A stretch of DNA of 64,000 nt from Chitinophaga silvatica (lineage in GTDB: Bacteria > Bacteroidota > Bacteroidia > Chitinophagales > Chitinophagaceae), in NCBI RefSeq assembly GCF_003419895.1, contig NZ_QPMM01000001.1, forward strand, positions 558,001-622,000, read 5' to 3'. A program made the position numbers and the translations under genes. The notes below the pieces were generated by a model, which did not search any database, was not told where the DNA came from, and saw only the letters and a list, made by a program, of their open reading frames with translations. Of this stretch, positions 46,491-56,459 are shown piece by piece; positions within the stretch are counted from its first letter, which is position 1; the number at the start of each line of letters is the position of its first letter.

Positions 46491-47669
46491 ATGAGAAATT
46501 GTTTTATATACTTTGGATTACTGACGGTATTGTTAGTCAGTAGTTGTAGAAAAACAGAATATGCCAGCGTAACTTCTCCTGCATATTTACGTGTCTTCAA
46601 TTGTCTGGAATACAGCCCGACATTAGATAATAAAGACAGGCCTCAACCTTTTCTTACCATGCTGATAGACCCTGTTCTGGATGCAGACGGAGTGCCTGAA
46701 AGTGCAGCCATTATTGGTGATTTTTTAGAACAACGAAGTACATGGGCCAGACCCTATCCTGATGCCGGGAGTAATGAAGTTTGGCAGAAGGAATATCCGG
46801 GTACCAACAGAGTGTTAGCAGCTCCTATACTTAACGGGTATGATTTGTCGAGCTGGGCTCAGGTTCCTTCTGGTCCACATCGGGTAATCTTTAGAACAAG
46901 GCCTTTAAATAATACACCATTCTTTGAATTGAGCAAATTGGAAAGAGGAGTATCATTGGTAGATACCACGATTGATCTTTCTCCTACCGAAGTATATACC
47001 ATGCAAATATTGATTAAGGATTATGTAAAGAATGATCCTATTATGTATTTGCGCCATGAAACCTTTCCCAAGCAGCCATTTGTTGATTCTATGGTGTATG
47101 TAAATTTCTATAATCTTAGTGCAGACGGTTTTTTTGAGCTGGCTCCGAACGAACAGCTCAATACAAACCTGACGAGTACTAAGCTGAGAGATACAATGGC
47201 CATTTATTATTCATTGAAGAAAAGAAATAACTCAACCTTTACCGCATTGCCGGGATATGGGGATGTTCCAATGGGAAGGATTATTAGGTCTTTAAATGGT
47301 ACAGTTACTCCGTATTATAGTTTCCCATTGTTTGCTGATACCAGCTCCAATAAAGTGTTTACAGGTAATCTCTGTCAGCAGTTTTCCTTCTTCGGGCCAG
47401 GAATGAATCCCCAGAATATTGGTTATTCGGGCTACCTGCCAGCCGGGGCTTATTCTACTTTGATTTTAGGCGATTATGGAGAAGAACATATGGCCGGAAA
47501 CTTTCCTTTCAGAGTAAGGGGAGATCTTAGAACCGGAATGATCATCAGTATACATTCAGGAACTCAGAATCCACGTTCCTTTTCCACTGTAAACACAGTA
47601 GAGTACATCAACCGGAAATTTTATGTTACAACAATCCAGCGAAGCTATGCGCCTCCTGTTTACCAATAA
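46491..47669 (+). CDS. Lipoprotein with Ig-like beta domains, unknown
   Basis: A 392-aa lipoprotein (lipobox LVSSC, Cys19). Two similar beta-rich halves begin with AYLRVFNCLEYSP and MVYVNFYNLSADG, resembling the opening strand of the DUF4397-like units in the upstream lipoprotein. The rest has no recognised motif. It starts 10 nt after the upstream gene and ends 10 nt before the first fasciclin gene, so it belongs to the same array. Function unknown. Confidence 0.55.
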   Translation: MRNCFIYFGLLTVLLVSSCRKTEYASVTSPAYLRVFNCLEYSPTLDNKDRPQPFLTMLIDPVLDADGVPESAAIIGDFLEQRSTWARPYPDAGSNEVWQKEYPGTNRVLAAPILNGYDLSSWAQVPSGPHRVIFRTRPLNNTPFFELSKLERGVSLVDTTIDLSPTEVYTMQILIKDYVKNDPIMYLRHETFPKQPFVDSMVYVNFYNLSADGFFELAPNEQLNTNLTSTKLRDTMAIYYSLKKRNNSTFTALPGYGDVPMGRIIRSLNGTVTPYYSFPLFADTSSNKVFTGNLCQQFSFFGPGMNPQNIGYSGYLPAGAYSTLILGDYGEEHMAGNFPFRVRGDLRTGMIISIHSGTQNPRSFSTVNTVEYINRKFYVTTIQRSYAPPVYQ

Positions 47670-47679
47670 ACAATTTACA

Positions 47680-48750
47680 ATGTTAAAGCTAAAGCAATTT
47701 TTGTTATGCGGTCTGGTTTGCTGGTTGGCTTCCTGCAGTAAGGATAACCTTCAACCTCCAATCGATAGAACCAGTGTTCCGCGTACCATGGGTGTGTTTA
47801 TAGAAAATAATTACGATCTGAGTTTGCTGAATGCAGCATTAAAAAAGACAGGTTTGTATGATACACTTATTAATAATGGACCGTTTACCTTGATGGCTCC
47901 TGATAACAATGCATTTAATTTAATTGGTATTTCAACCATAGAACAAATTGAAAGTTTGAATACAGATAGTTTGAGGGAAGTGTTGAAATACCACATTATC
48001 CGTAACCGGTATTTTACCAATATGTTGCCCTTGCAACTGGATAATAAATATATAACGCTCTCCGGAGCACCTATGCATGTTTCTGTAGATGTAAGCAATT
48101 ATTTCACTGCCTCAGATAGAATGATTGTAATAAACGGAGCAATTATGGGAAAAGGAACCAAAAGGGATATTGCATTGGCTAATGGAGTGATACATATAGT
48201 AACAAGACCATTAGGGTATAATAAAATGACAACCCAGGAATATATAGCGGCTGATACTTCCCTTTCATTCTTCGTAGCTGCTATGAAGCAGTTTAAGCTG
48301 TGGGATAATCTGAAAGAGAATAACCCGGTTACCATTTTTGTACCTACCAATAATGCATTCCTGAAGAACAATATCACTCTGGAGAAAATTAAGGCTATGA
48401 ATCCTGCGGATTATAGTCCGGTAACCTTTGGCATCTATGCATTGATGATGAAGCCTATGCGGATTTTTACGACCGACGGATATATGATAGGACAGTTAAA
48501 TATTAATGGTGGAAGTATAGCAAGAGTAGATAGTACTTATGGTGTTTCTCCTAACTATAGCACCTGGAGTGGTAACAAGGCAGAAATCTGGATTTATAAA
48601 TGGAAAGGTGGTTCGTGGGTTGTTAATACTGAAGGACCGGCTTCCATTCAATACAACCAGGGATTTTCGAATTGTGATCACCTGTGTAATAATGGTGTTG
48701 TGCATATAGTTGACGATATTTTTTTGCAACCCGACTTAATGAAACGTTAA
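47680..48750 (+). CDS. Fasciclin (FAS1) domain lipoprotein 1
   Basis: A 356-aa lipoprotein (lipobox WLASC, Cys19) with two FAS1 domains, about 38-178 and 182-351. The FAS1 marks are present in both: FTLMAPDNNAF then NGVIHIV for the first, and VTIFVPTNNAF then NGVVHIVDDI for the second. FAS1 domains mediate adhesion to cells or polymers. I use the ATG at 47680 rather than the frame opening at 47623, because this start gives the signal peptide and leaves a 10-nt gap as for the neighbours. Two cysteines in FSNCDHLCNNG may form a disulfide. Confidence 0.85.
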   Translation: MLKLKQFLLCGLVCWLASCSKDNLQPPIDRTSVPRTMGVFIENNYDLSLLNAALKKTGLYDTLINNGPFTLMAPDNNAFNLIGISTIEQIESLNTDSLREVLKYHIIRNRYFTNMLPLQLDNKYITLSGAPMHVSVDVSNYFTASDRMIVINGAIMGKGTKRDIALANGVIHIVTRPLGYNKMTTQEYIAADTSLSFFVAAMKQFKLWDNLKENNPVTIFVPTNNAFLKNNITLEKIKAMNPADYSPVTFGIYALMMKPMRIFTTDGYMIGQLNINGGSIARVDSTYGVSPNYSTWSGNKAEIWIYKWKGGSWVVNTEGPASIQYNQGFSNCDHLCNNGVVHIVDDIFLQPDLMKR

Positions 48751-48760
48751 ACCAGCAATA

Positions 48761-49951
48761 ATGAAATCAATTATAAAATTTTTATTACCTGCTTTTGTTT
48801 TGCTGATGGCTTGTACCAAGCAGGATATTATGCCTGAACCAATTGGTAGCCCTGTAGATGGAACGAAAGGACCAATTAAAACCTGGCAGCAAATAATTGA
48901 AGAATCGCCATATACACTTTTCAAGGCAGCACTCGCAAAATCTGGTATGGATCAGGTATTGAAGACGTCCAACATTCCGAATTATACACTACTGGTGCCC
49001 ACAGATGATGCATTTAATGCTGCCGGATGGACAGCTCAGCGAATTAATACCTCTTCCAAAGAAGAGCTAAGCGCCATGCTTTCTTTTCATATTATTTCTT
49101 CCCGACTGGAATCTGCCAGTATGCAGGATATAAGAGGGAATATACCAGCGAAGACGATTTCAAGCCGCCAGTTGGATGGGCATGGTAACTGGTATAAACG
49201 ATACAACGACTACTTATATATTGGGAAATACGGTGATAGCCTGATGATCAATGGTATTGGTCAGAATAAATGGGGAGTTGTAACTCCGGGTATTAATGGT
49301 ATGGTTTACCCTATTAGCCATGTACTGATGCCTCCAACGGAATCAATGTGGGAATATATAGAAAACAATCCCGAATTCAGTTTATACAGAGATGCCATTT
49401 TACTTTCTGATAGCCTGTATACCGAAATGTGGATGTATATGGGAATTATAGATCTGTTGAATTCGGGAACCGGTATTGCACCCTTTACACTATACCTGCC
49501 TACCAATGAAGCATTTCATAAAAGTGGATTTAATACAACCGAAGACATCTACAATTATTGTATGCGTTCCTGGCCTTTGCCGGATCCGGATTATGACGAG
49601 AATTTGTTTTATCAGCAACCTGTTACGGCAATTGATAGTATACTTTTCCCTCATGGTACAGAAGTATATACTACATCCCAACTCTTTGGTGAGGCAGAAC
49701 TTGGGCCAGTATACTTTTCAAATGATTTATTGGATATCCCTTATTTGCTTAGTGGGATGACTTTATACAAAGGTGAACGCTATAGCACAGGTCCTGTTCA
49801 TATCAGCCTTGATTTTAGAAACAATAATGGACAACCTATGATCAGAAGATATGGAACCAACATGCCCTTTGTTCCTCTTAAAAGTAAAGATCATAGGGTG
49901 TTGAATGGTGTTATTCATGTAGTAGATGATCTGATGCAATTATCCAACTAA
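48761..49951 (+). CDS. Fasciclin (FAS1) domain lipoprotein 2
   Basis: A 396-aa lipoprotein (lipobox LLMAC, Cys18). The first FAS1 domain is at about 42-192 (YTLLVPTDDAF). The second, about 195-392 (FTLYLPTNEAF, then NGVIHVVDDL), is longer than usual because of an extra stretch in the middle. It starts 10 nt after FAS1 protein 1. The three copies differ greatly outside the FAS1 motifs, so they are old duplicates with probably different ligands rather than recent copies. Confidence 0.85.
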   Translation: MKSIIKFLLPAFVLLMACTKQDIMPEPIGSPVDGTKGPIKTWQQIIEESPYTLFKAALAKSGMDQVLKTSNIPNYTLLVPTDDAFNAAGWTAQRINTSSKEELSAMLSFHIISSRLESASMQDIRGNIPAKTISSRQLDGHGNWYKRYNDYLYIGKYGDSLMINGIGQNKWGVVTPGINGMVYPISHVLMPPTESMWEYIENNPEFSLYRDAILLSDSLYTEMWMYMGIIDLLNSGTGIAPFTLYLPTNEAFHKSGFNTTEDIYNYCMRSWPLPDPDYDENLFYQQPVTAIDSILFPHGTEVYTTSQLFGEAELGPVYFSNDLLDIPYLLSGMTLYKGERYSTGPVHISLDFRNNNGQPMIRRYGTNMPFVPLKSKDHRVLNGVIHVVDDLMQLSN

Positions 49952-49962
49952 AAAAGTCTTCC

Positions 49963-50946
49963 ATGCAATTATTAAAATATACTTGTTTGATCCTTTTCGC
50001 TGGTGTAATAGCCTGTACTAAGAAGGATGATACAAAGCTGAGTACTGAAGTCGAAAATCGACTTGCTTTCGTAATAGATGATAATAAATTCAATTTTTCC
50101 TTCTTTAATACCGCAATGGGCAGAACAGCCTACAGAAACGAGTTGCTGAATGATGGACCATTTACTGTTCTGATCCCCGATAATAACGCATTTATCAAGG
50201 CTGGTTATGCCAACGACCAGGCAGTTCTTAAAGAAAGTGGTGTTATTTTAAATAATATGGTTGCTTATCATATTGTGCACGGAACCTGGAAGCTGAATGA
50301 AATGCCATTCAAATTTAATCAGGAGCTTTCAGCTATTTCAGGCAGCAAAATATATGTGACCCGTTGGATTAAAAATGCAGATACGGTTGTAACAATCAAT
50401 GGTACCCCTGTTTTGGCTTTCAACCTAAATGCCAGTAATGGATTAATACAGGTAATAGATAATGTATTGCAACCTTTGGTGTATAGCAAAATAGGAGAGG
50501 TGATTTCAAGTGATACAACCCTTAATTACCTTAATGTAGCACTGCAACAAGCTGGCTTAAAAGAAGAATTCTATAAGAATGAAGTTAATACCTTCTTTGC
50601 TCCGTCTAACAATGCTTTCCGCAAAGCCGGATTTCAGACTATTGATAGTATTTCCCGTACCGATGCAAACGTGTTAAAATCCTTGCTGCAATATCATTTC
50701 TTCCAGGGAAGGAGATTTATCTACGACTATATTCTTACTACCGGTACAACTGAACGTACTACACAAACTATGTTCAATAATAATACGGTTAAGATAAGTC
50801 TTGTTAAATCAGGAACTAAGTATACCAGCATTACGCTGGCTGGTGAAGGTAATGCCAACCCTGCGCAGGTCATCAAATCTAATGTCATGGCAGGTAATGG
50901 GGTGGTACATATTATTGATCAGATATTAAATGAAAACCAGAAATGA
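49963..50946 (+). CDS. Fasciclin (FAS1) domain lipoprotein 3
   Basis: A 327-aa lipoprotein (lipobox GVIAC, Cys18), the most compact of the three. FAS1 domains lie at about 38-175 (FTVLIPDNNAF, NGLIQVIDNV) and 180-322 (NTFFAPSNNAF, NGVVHIIDQI). It starts 11 nt after FAS1 protein 2, and its stop overlaps the start of the Oar-type receptor gene (ATGATG), so the two are translationally coupled. That coupling suggests this lipoprotein and the receptor are made together, perhaps as one complex. Confidence 0.85.
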   Translation: MQLLKYTCLILFAGVIACTKKDDTKLSTEVENRLAFVIDDNKFNFSFFNTAMGRTAYRNELLNDGPFTVLIPDNNAFIKAGYANDQAVLKESGVILNNMVAYHIVHGTWKLNEMPFKFNQELSAISGSKIYVTRWIKNADTVVTINGTPVLAFNLNASNGLIQVIDNVLQPLVYSKIGEVISSDTTLNYLNVALQQAGLKEEFYKNEVNTFFAPSNNAFRKAGFQTIDSISRTDANVLKSLLQYHFFQGRRFIYDYILTTGTTERTTQTMFNNNTVKISLVKSGTKYTSITLAGEGNANPAQVIKSNVMAGNGVVHIIDQILNENQK

Positions 50947-53900
50947 TGAAGAGAATTTTTTACATATTTGGACTGTTAATCTGCTTTTTTCTGCAGGTGC
51001 AGCATTTGATGGGGCAGGAGACCAATGGTAGTTTATCCGGGAAGGTTTTGAATGATAAGAATGAACCACAGATAGGTGTTACCGTATTAGCTATTCACGA
51101 GCCTTCAGGTACTCGTTATGGAATAGTTACTGGCACCGATGGCCGATATTTTTTACCCAATCTTAGAATTGGTGGCCCTTATACTGTAACGGCTTCGATG
51201 ATGGGGATGGAAACTCAAAAAAAAGAACAAATAGTAATCCGGTTAGGAGAACCATTAACCTTAAACTTCACCCTCTCTGCCACCAGCACAAATCTTAGTG
51301 GGGTTACTGTAACGGGTACACGTAAATCTGGAACTGCCAATACATTTGGTGCAGGGCAGAATATCAGCCGCACCCAGTTGAACAATATGCCAACGATCTC
51401 AAGAAGTATTCAGGATATCACAAAGATGGTACCTCAAAGCACCCGGGATAATTCATTTGCTGGTACGAATTTCCGATACAATAACGTTACAATTGATGGC
51501 GCTATTAATAATGACGCCATTGGTTTTAGTCCTTCTATGGGAGGTATTACAGGTTCTTCAGGCATGCCTGGATCCAGTACCCGAACCAATGCTGTTTCTC
51601 TGGATGCAATTGAAGATATGCAGGTTTATCTTGCACCCTTTGATGTGAAAATCGGAAACTTCACCGGTGGTAGTATTAATGCCGTAACCCGCAGTGGTAC
51701 TAATAAAGTAACTGGCTCCGTTTATGCTTTTGGCCGGAATGCTGCGTTAATGGGTAAAAGTCCTGTTGGTAAAATGAACAGCGATTTTCATGATTATCAG
51801 GCAGGTTTCCGTGTTGGTTTCCCGATTATTAAGAATAAGCTTTTCTTTTTTACCAATGAAGAAATAACTTCAAGACAGGACCCTGCTCAACTAAAAGTAG
51901 GACAATCGGAAACTGCACAAATCTTTACTGTAAAAGATGCGATAGAAATCCGTGAAGCTACACTGGCAAGAACCAACAACAAATTTGATCCCGGCACCGC
52001 CGGAGATTTCCTTGCCTATTCAAAATCCCAGAAGTTCTTTAACCGCCTCGACTGGAATATTTCTGATAAACATCAGTTATCTGTTCGTAATAACACAATT
52101 CTGTCGACCGCTGTGAACATGGATAGAGATCAGCAGGACTTCCGCTTTAGCAGTATGGCTTACCAGCAGGTTAATAATCAGACTTCTACTGTGATGGAGC
52201 TGAAATCAAGATTTAATAGCAGATGGTCTAACAGCTTTATTGCGGGTTTCAGTGTGGTAAATGATAAACGTAATCCTGAAGCTGATCCATCACTCCCACA
52301 GGTACAGATTATGGGCCGTACTCCTGGAACTACTATCTACTTGGGAACAGACAGGGAAGCAAGCATCTTTAATATGAAGCAACGTACCATTGAGATTACA
52401 GAGAATCTTACTTTCAGAAGTGGAAAACATACCATATTACTGGGAACACATAATGAATTGTATCATATCGACTATGGTTTCGTTAACAGCTGGAATGGGA
52501 GAGTAGATTACCTGAGTATAGATGACTATTTAAACAATATCCCATACAGGGTACGTGGAAGTTATAATTATAATAACAATGATCGTAATTATATTCTGGC
52601 AAATCCTGAAGCCCGCTTTAATGTAAATATGAATAGCCTCTATTTTCAGGATGAAATTCAACTGACAGATAAGTTTAAGTTAATTCCGGGATTAAGAGCT
52701 GATTATAGTTGGTTACCAGAGAAGCCTGAATTAAGTGAAAAAACACAGAATGCAAATACTGATAATTATTTTGGAAATACTTACACCTATACTCCACTAA
52801 ATCGCATCAACAACGGATATCTGAATAAGGTACAGGTATCTCCAAGACTTGGATTTAGATTCGATTGGCTGGGTGATCAGCGATTGATCTTACGTGGAGG
52901 TACCGGTTTCTTTACTGGTCGCATTCCATTTGCATGGATTGCCTATGCGTATTACAATAATGGTATTAATTATGGATCTTATGATCAGAAGGCCGATTCA
53001 AAAGTATTTACTCCGGGAAGCGATCCGTTACTGGGAGGTAACAATGGTATAGCACAATTTATTCTTAAGAATGGAGCAGTAGTTAACAATCCAAACGCCG
53101 GTAAAACACAGGTAGATGTTATCGATAACAACTTTGTTTTGCCTCAGGTATGGCGTAACTCTGTTGCAGTTGATTATACCAGTGACGCAGGCTTTAAATA
53201 TACCGTAGAAGGTATGTTTACCAAAACCATAAAGGATGTGTTATTTCAACAGATCAATATCCAGGATAACCCTACCTACTATGGATTCGATAAACAACGT
53301 GAGCAACCTGTATACAGTGGTACCATCGATCCGCGTTTTTCCAATGCGTACCTGTTAAGCAATACAAACAAGGGATATCGTTATAGTATTACCGGTAGCG
53401 TTAATCGTAGTTTTAATAATGGATTGCAGTTTTCTCTTGCCTATACTTATGGAGGTTCAAAAGATGTATCCAATGGTATCAGAAACTCAATGGAAAGTAA
53501 CTGGCAGTTGAACCAGGCATTAAATCCAAATAATCCCGGACTTGCATGGTCGAATTTCGACATCAGACACAGAATTGTGACAAATATTAACTATCGCAAA
53601 AATTGGAACGCTACCTGGAACAGTACTTTTACTCTTTTTGCCAGTGCACAATCTGGTAGTCCGTTTACCTATGGAGTAGTAAACAACAGTATTCAGGGAT
53701 TGCCACAGCAGGTAAGCTTGCTCTATATTCCATCAAGAGAAGAAGCTGTTAGGTTTTTTAGAGATACAAAAGACCAGACAGCACAGCAACAGGCAGATGC
53801 CTTTAATGCATACATAGATGGCAATAAATATCTGAGAAGCAGAAGAGGAGGTTTTACAGAAAGGAATGCAGCACGTACTCCATGGAATGTGCAGGCCGAT

Positions 53901-54182
53901 TTTCACTTTGCTCAGGAGTACCATTTCGGCAAACAGTATATCACCTTTACAGTAGATATTCTAAATCTTACTCATTTAGTGAATAATAATTGGGGAATTT
54001 CCTATTTCTCACCTAATACCTTCAACTCTACGGCGAGTGCAGGTTTAACACCAGTATTTCCGGCAAGTCAGCAACCAGGAGGCTATCCTGTTTACGGCTT
54101 TATGGATCCGGGAACTCCATACTCTATCGATTTCCTGAATTCAAGATCACAGGTGCAGCTAGGGTTGAGATATTCATTTTAA
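50943..54182 (+). CDS. Oar-type TonB-dependent receptor
   Basis: A 1079-aa outer-membrane protein: signal peptide to about 24, a carboxypeptidase-like domain about 30-112, then an Oar-type plug with SRTQLNNMPTISRSIQDITK and IEDMQVYLAPFDVKIGNFTGG followed by INAVTRSGTN (pieces), and a long barrel ending LGLRYSF. There is no STN domain. The Myxococcus relative Oar is needed to secrete the protease PopC across the outer membrane, so export is possible for this family. The gene overlaps FAS1 protein 3; a second ATG at 50946 is an alternative start. Confidence 0.88.
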   Translation: MMKRIFYIFGLLICFFLQVQHLMGQETNGSLSGKVLNDKNEPQIGVTVLAIHEPSGTRYGIVTGTDGRYFLPNLRIGGPYTVTASMMGMETQKKEQIVIRLGEPLTLNFTLSATSTNLSGVTVTGTRKSGTANTFGAGQNISRTQLNNMPTISRSIQDITKMVPQSTRDNSFAGTNFRYNNVTIDGAINNDAIGFSPSMGGITGSSGMPGSSTRTNAVSLDAIEDMQVYLAPFDVKIGNFTGGSINAVTRSGTNKVTGSVYAFGRNAALMGKSPVGKMNSDFHDYQAGFRVGFPIIKNKLFFFTNEEITSRQDPAQLKVGQSETAQIFTVKDAIEIREATLARTNNKFDPGTAGDFLAYSKSQKFFNRLDWNISDKHQLSVRNNTILSTAVNMDRDQQDFRFSSMAYQQVNNQTSTVMELKSRFNSRWSNSFIAGFSVVNDKRNPEADPSLPQVQIMGRTPGTTIYLGTDREASIFNMKQRTIEITENLTFRSGKHTILLGTHNELYHIDYGFVNSWNGRVDYLSIDDYLNNIPYRVRGSYNYNNNDRNYILANPEARFNVNMNSLYFQDEIQLTDKFKLIPGLRADYSWLPEKPELSEKTQNANTDNYFGNTYTYTPLNRINNGYLNKVQVSPRLGFRFDWLGDQRLILRGGTGFFTGRIPFAWIAYAYYNNGINYGSYDQKADSKVFTPGSDPLLGGNNGIAQFILKNGAVVNNPNAGKTQVDVIDNNFVLPQVWRNSVAVDYTSDAGFKYTVEGMFTKTIKDVLFQQINIQDNPTYYGFDKQREQPVYSGTIDPRFSNAYLLSNTNKGYRYSITGSVNRSFNNGLQFSLAYTYGGSKDVSNGIRNSMESNWQLNQALNPNNPGLAWSNFDIRHRIVTNINYRKNWNATWNSTFTLFASAQSGSPFTYGVVNNSIQGLPQQVSLLYIPSREEAVRFFRDTKDQTAQQQADAFNAYIDGNKYLRSRRGGFTERNAARTPWNVQADFHFAQEYHFGKQYITFTVDILNLTHLVNNNWGISYFSPNTFNSTASAGLTPVFPASQQPGGYPVYGFMDPGTPYSIDFLNSRSQVQLGLRYSF

Positions 54183-54204
54183 TGAACGTTAAAGACAAAC
54201 AAAA

Positions 54205-56355
54205 ATGAAAAACAAATTATATCTCCTCGCATTCATCGTCTTTATATTATCCGCGTGTAAGCGTGACCGTAATGAATCGATCCATGCGGTAAATGTAACC
54301 TCATTCTGGCCTAATAGCGGAAATGCCGGAACTATTGTTACTTTCCAGGGTCAGGGCCTTAATAAAAATACCCTTGTTTCATTCAACGGAGCAGAAGCCC
54401 GAGTAATAGATGCAAGAGACACCATCCTGATTGTAATGGCTCCGCAAAATGGAAGTTCTGGTGCCCTGGTAGTAAAGGAAGGTGAACGAAAAATAGAAGT
54501 GGGTAATTATACCTATCAGGCATTGAGTATGCATAGAGTGGCCCCTTTGAATGGGCCGGCAGGTACTAACGTATCTATCTATGGTGCTGGGTTTGGAAGC
54601 CTTAATTCTCCGGCAACTGTTACTATCAACGGAAAGAGTGCGCTGGTAACCAGTATGACCGATACTTTGCTGGTAGCTACAATACCAGAAGATGCAGGAA
54701 CCGGAAAATTGATAGTGGCAGTAGATGGCAAATCAGTAGATGGCCCTGCATTTACTTTCCAAAAAATCAATACCATTAAGCCTGTAAAAGGAGGTGCCGG
54801 AACCCAGGTGGTAATAGATGGAACAGGATTTGAAACAACATTAGCTGCCAACACTGTTACATTTAATGGTAAGGCAGCCAACATAATAGCTGCCACCGCA
54901 AATAAACTGACCGTAAATGTACCGGAAGGGGTAACAACCGGACCAGTGGCATTAACAATTAACGGGCAAAAAACAGTAGGACAGGTATTTACCGTTGTGC
55001 CTAAGCCACAAATTAATACCGTTGCACCATTAAGTGCTCCGGCTAATACGAGAGTAGAAATAGCGGGTGCCAACTTCAGCAGCCTGTTGGATGAAGTAAA
55101 TGTAACTTTCAATGGAAAAGCTGCTAAAATATTGGGAGCTTCAGATAATCGCCTATCGGTGGAAGTTCCTGCAGGAGCAGGTATGGGAAAAATGGTGATT
55201 GCAGTGAACGGACAACAATCTGATGGCCCGTTATTTAAAGAGCAGGCATTGGGTATTTCACAACTAATTCCGGATAATGGTTTGGCGGGTTCTGAGGTAG
55301 TAGTGAAGGGGATGGGTTTTGACAATAATATCGCATCCAACCAGGTAACTTTCAATGGAATTGCAGCAACGGTTACTGCTGTTACCGATTCTACCCTAAA
55401 CGTAGTTGTACCTGCAAATATCAGTACCGGACTTCTGAAGGTAACAACCGGACAACTGGTAGCAGATGGGCCGGAGTTTAGAAGAGCTGGAGTAATAACA
55501 ATAGTTGGAGGCCCTCAATTGAATGTATTTGCTGACCCTAAAGCCGTAGTAGGAGATTCAAAAGGCAATTACTTTGTAGCAGATATTAACGTGATAAAAA
55601 AGGTCGATGCTACTGGTAATGTGAGCATTTTTGCCGGAAGAGCAGATAATAGCATTGGTTATGCAGATGGACAGGGAACTGCAGCGGCATTTAGTTACTG
55701 TACTAACATGGTAATTGATGCACAGGATAATCTATACATTTCAGATGGTAATAACAGGGCAATTAGAAAGGTTACACCTACCGGTATGGTTTCTACTGTT
55801 GCAAAAGTGAGTTATTATATGACCGGATTGGCAATAGATAAGAACAACGGTTTGTATTTCGGTGCCCAGTATGGTGGAGCATACAGAGTTGATGCAGCTG
55901 GTAACTCTTCGCAAATGGGAGTTGGGTATTACACTCCAACTGGTACTATGGCTATAGATAATAAGGGAGTTTTATACTTTGCCGGTGATTTTGAAAATCC
56001 ATATATCTCTAAAATCGCAGATAATGTAAAGAGCCTTTATGCAGGTAACCTGTATGGCTTTGCAAATGGATCGCTCACCACTGCCGGATTTAGTAATTTG
56101 AGCGGACTCGTTTATAACAATACAACAAATGAGATGTTTGTTGCCGACAACAGCGCTATCCGCTATATTTATGATGGTCAGGTTACCCGCATCACCGGCT
56201 GGTCGGGCGGTGCATCCCCGGCTTTTGGGTATGCAGACGGAACACTGAATAAAGCATTGTTTAATAGTATCAATGCTATTTCAATTGACCGTGACGGAAA
56301 TATTCTGGTAGTAGAACGATACAATAAAGCGATAAGAAAAATCATCTTACGATAA
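54205..56355 (+). CDS. TIG-repeat / NHL beta-propeller lipoprotein
   Basis: A 716-aa lipoprotein (lipobox ILSAC, Cys18). Residues about 31-425 hold five IPT/TIG Ig-like repeats, each with a PxxGxAGTxVxxxGxGF start and a VTFNGxxAxV strand (VTFNGKAANI, VTFNGKAAKI, VTFNGIAATV). Residues about 432-716 form an NHL-type propeller (NYFVADIN, NLYISDGNNRAIRKV, ILVVERYNKAIRKI). This two-part form is common in SusE-like glycan-binding lipoproteins of Bacteroidota. It ends the array, 22 nt after the Oar-type receptor, and probably binds the receptor's substrate at the surface. Confidence 0.88.
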   Translation: MKNKLYLLAFIVFILSACKRDRNESIHAVNVTSFWPNSGNAGTIVTFQGQGLNKNTLVSFNGAEARVIDARDTILIVMAPQNGSSGALVVKEGERKIEVGNYTYQALSMHRVAPLNGPAGTNVSIYGAGFGSLNSPATVTINGKSALVTSMTDTLLVATIPEDAGTGKLIVAVDGKSVDGPAFTFQKINTIKPVKGGAGTQVVIDGTGFETTLAANTVTFNGKAANIIAATANKLTVNVPEGVTTGPVALTINGQKTVGQVFTVVPKPQINTVAPLSAPANTRVEIAGANFSSLLDEVNVTFNGKAAKILGASDNRLSVEVPAGAGMGKMVIAVNGQQSDGPLFKEQALGISQLIPDNGLAGSEVVVKGMGFDNNIASNQVTFNGIAATVTAVTDSTLNVVVPANISTGLLKVTTGQLVADGPEFRRAGVITIVGGPQLNVFADPKAVVGDSKGNYFVADINVIKKVDATGNVSIFAGRADNSIGYADGQGTAAAFSYCTNMVIDAQDNLYISDGNNRAIRKVTPTGMVSTVAKVSYYMTGLAIDKNNGLYFGAQYGGAYRVDAAGNSSQMGVGYYTPTGTMAIDNKGVLYFAGDFENPYISKIADNVKSLYAGNLYGFANGSLTTAGFSNLSGLVYNNTTNEMFVADNSAIRYIYDGQVTRITGWSGGASPAFGYADGTLNKALFNSINAISIDRDGNILVVERYNKAIRKIILR

Positions 56356-56393
56356 TAATAAAAGAGCCTTAAACCTAAAACCTGAAACAACAA

Positions 56394-56421
56394 GGGCTAA
56401 CCAAATAATATTGGTTAGCCC
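56394..56421. terminator. Shared terminator between the two convergent receptor loci
   Basis: A perfect 11-bp stem GGGCTAACCAA / TTGGTTAGCCC with a 6-nt loop, between the end of the fasciclin/Oar array (plus) and the end of the beta-helix locus (minus). It is flanked by AACAACAA and TCTTAT, so it can serve both. Confidence 0.7.
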
Positions 56422-56459
56422 TCTTATATTGAGGAAATAAATTTCTTTATGACAATGCT

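Noticed and set aside
44762-47669. The two Ig-like lipoproteins as SusE/SusF or SusD homologues
   Set aside because: Neither shows SusD helices or the SusE/F starch-binding layout, and the neighbouring receptor is not a SusC.
47623-47679. Longer start of the first fasciclin gene overlapping the gene before it
   Set aside because: The ATG at 47680 gives the lipobox and the same 10-nt spacing as the neighbouring genes.
54579-55355. A 258-codon minus-strand ORF opposite the TIG repeats
   Set aside because: It is an antisense shadow of the repeated, low-stop TIG coding sequence, and its protein is a low-complexity mix of P, A, V and T.
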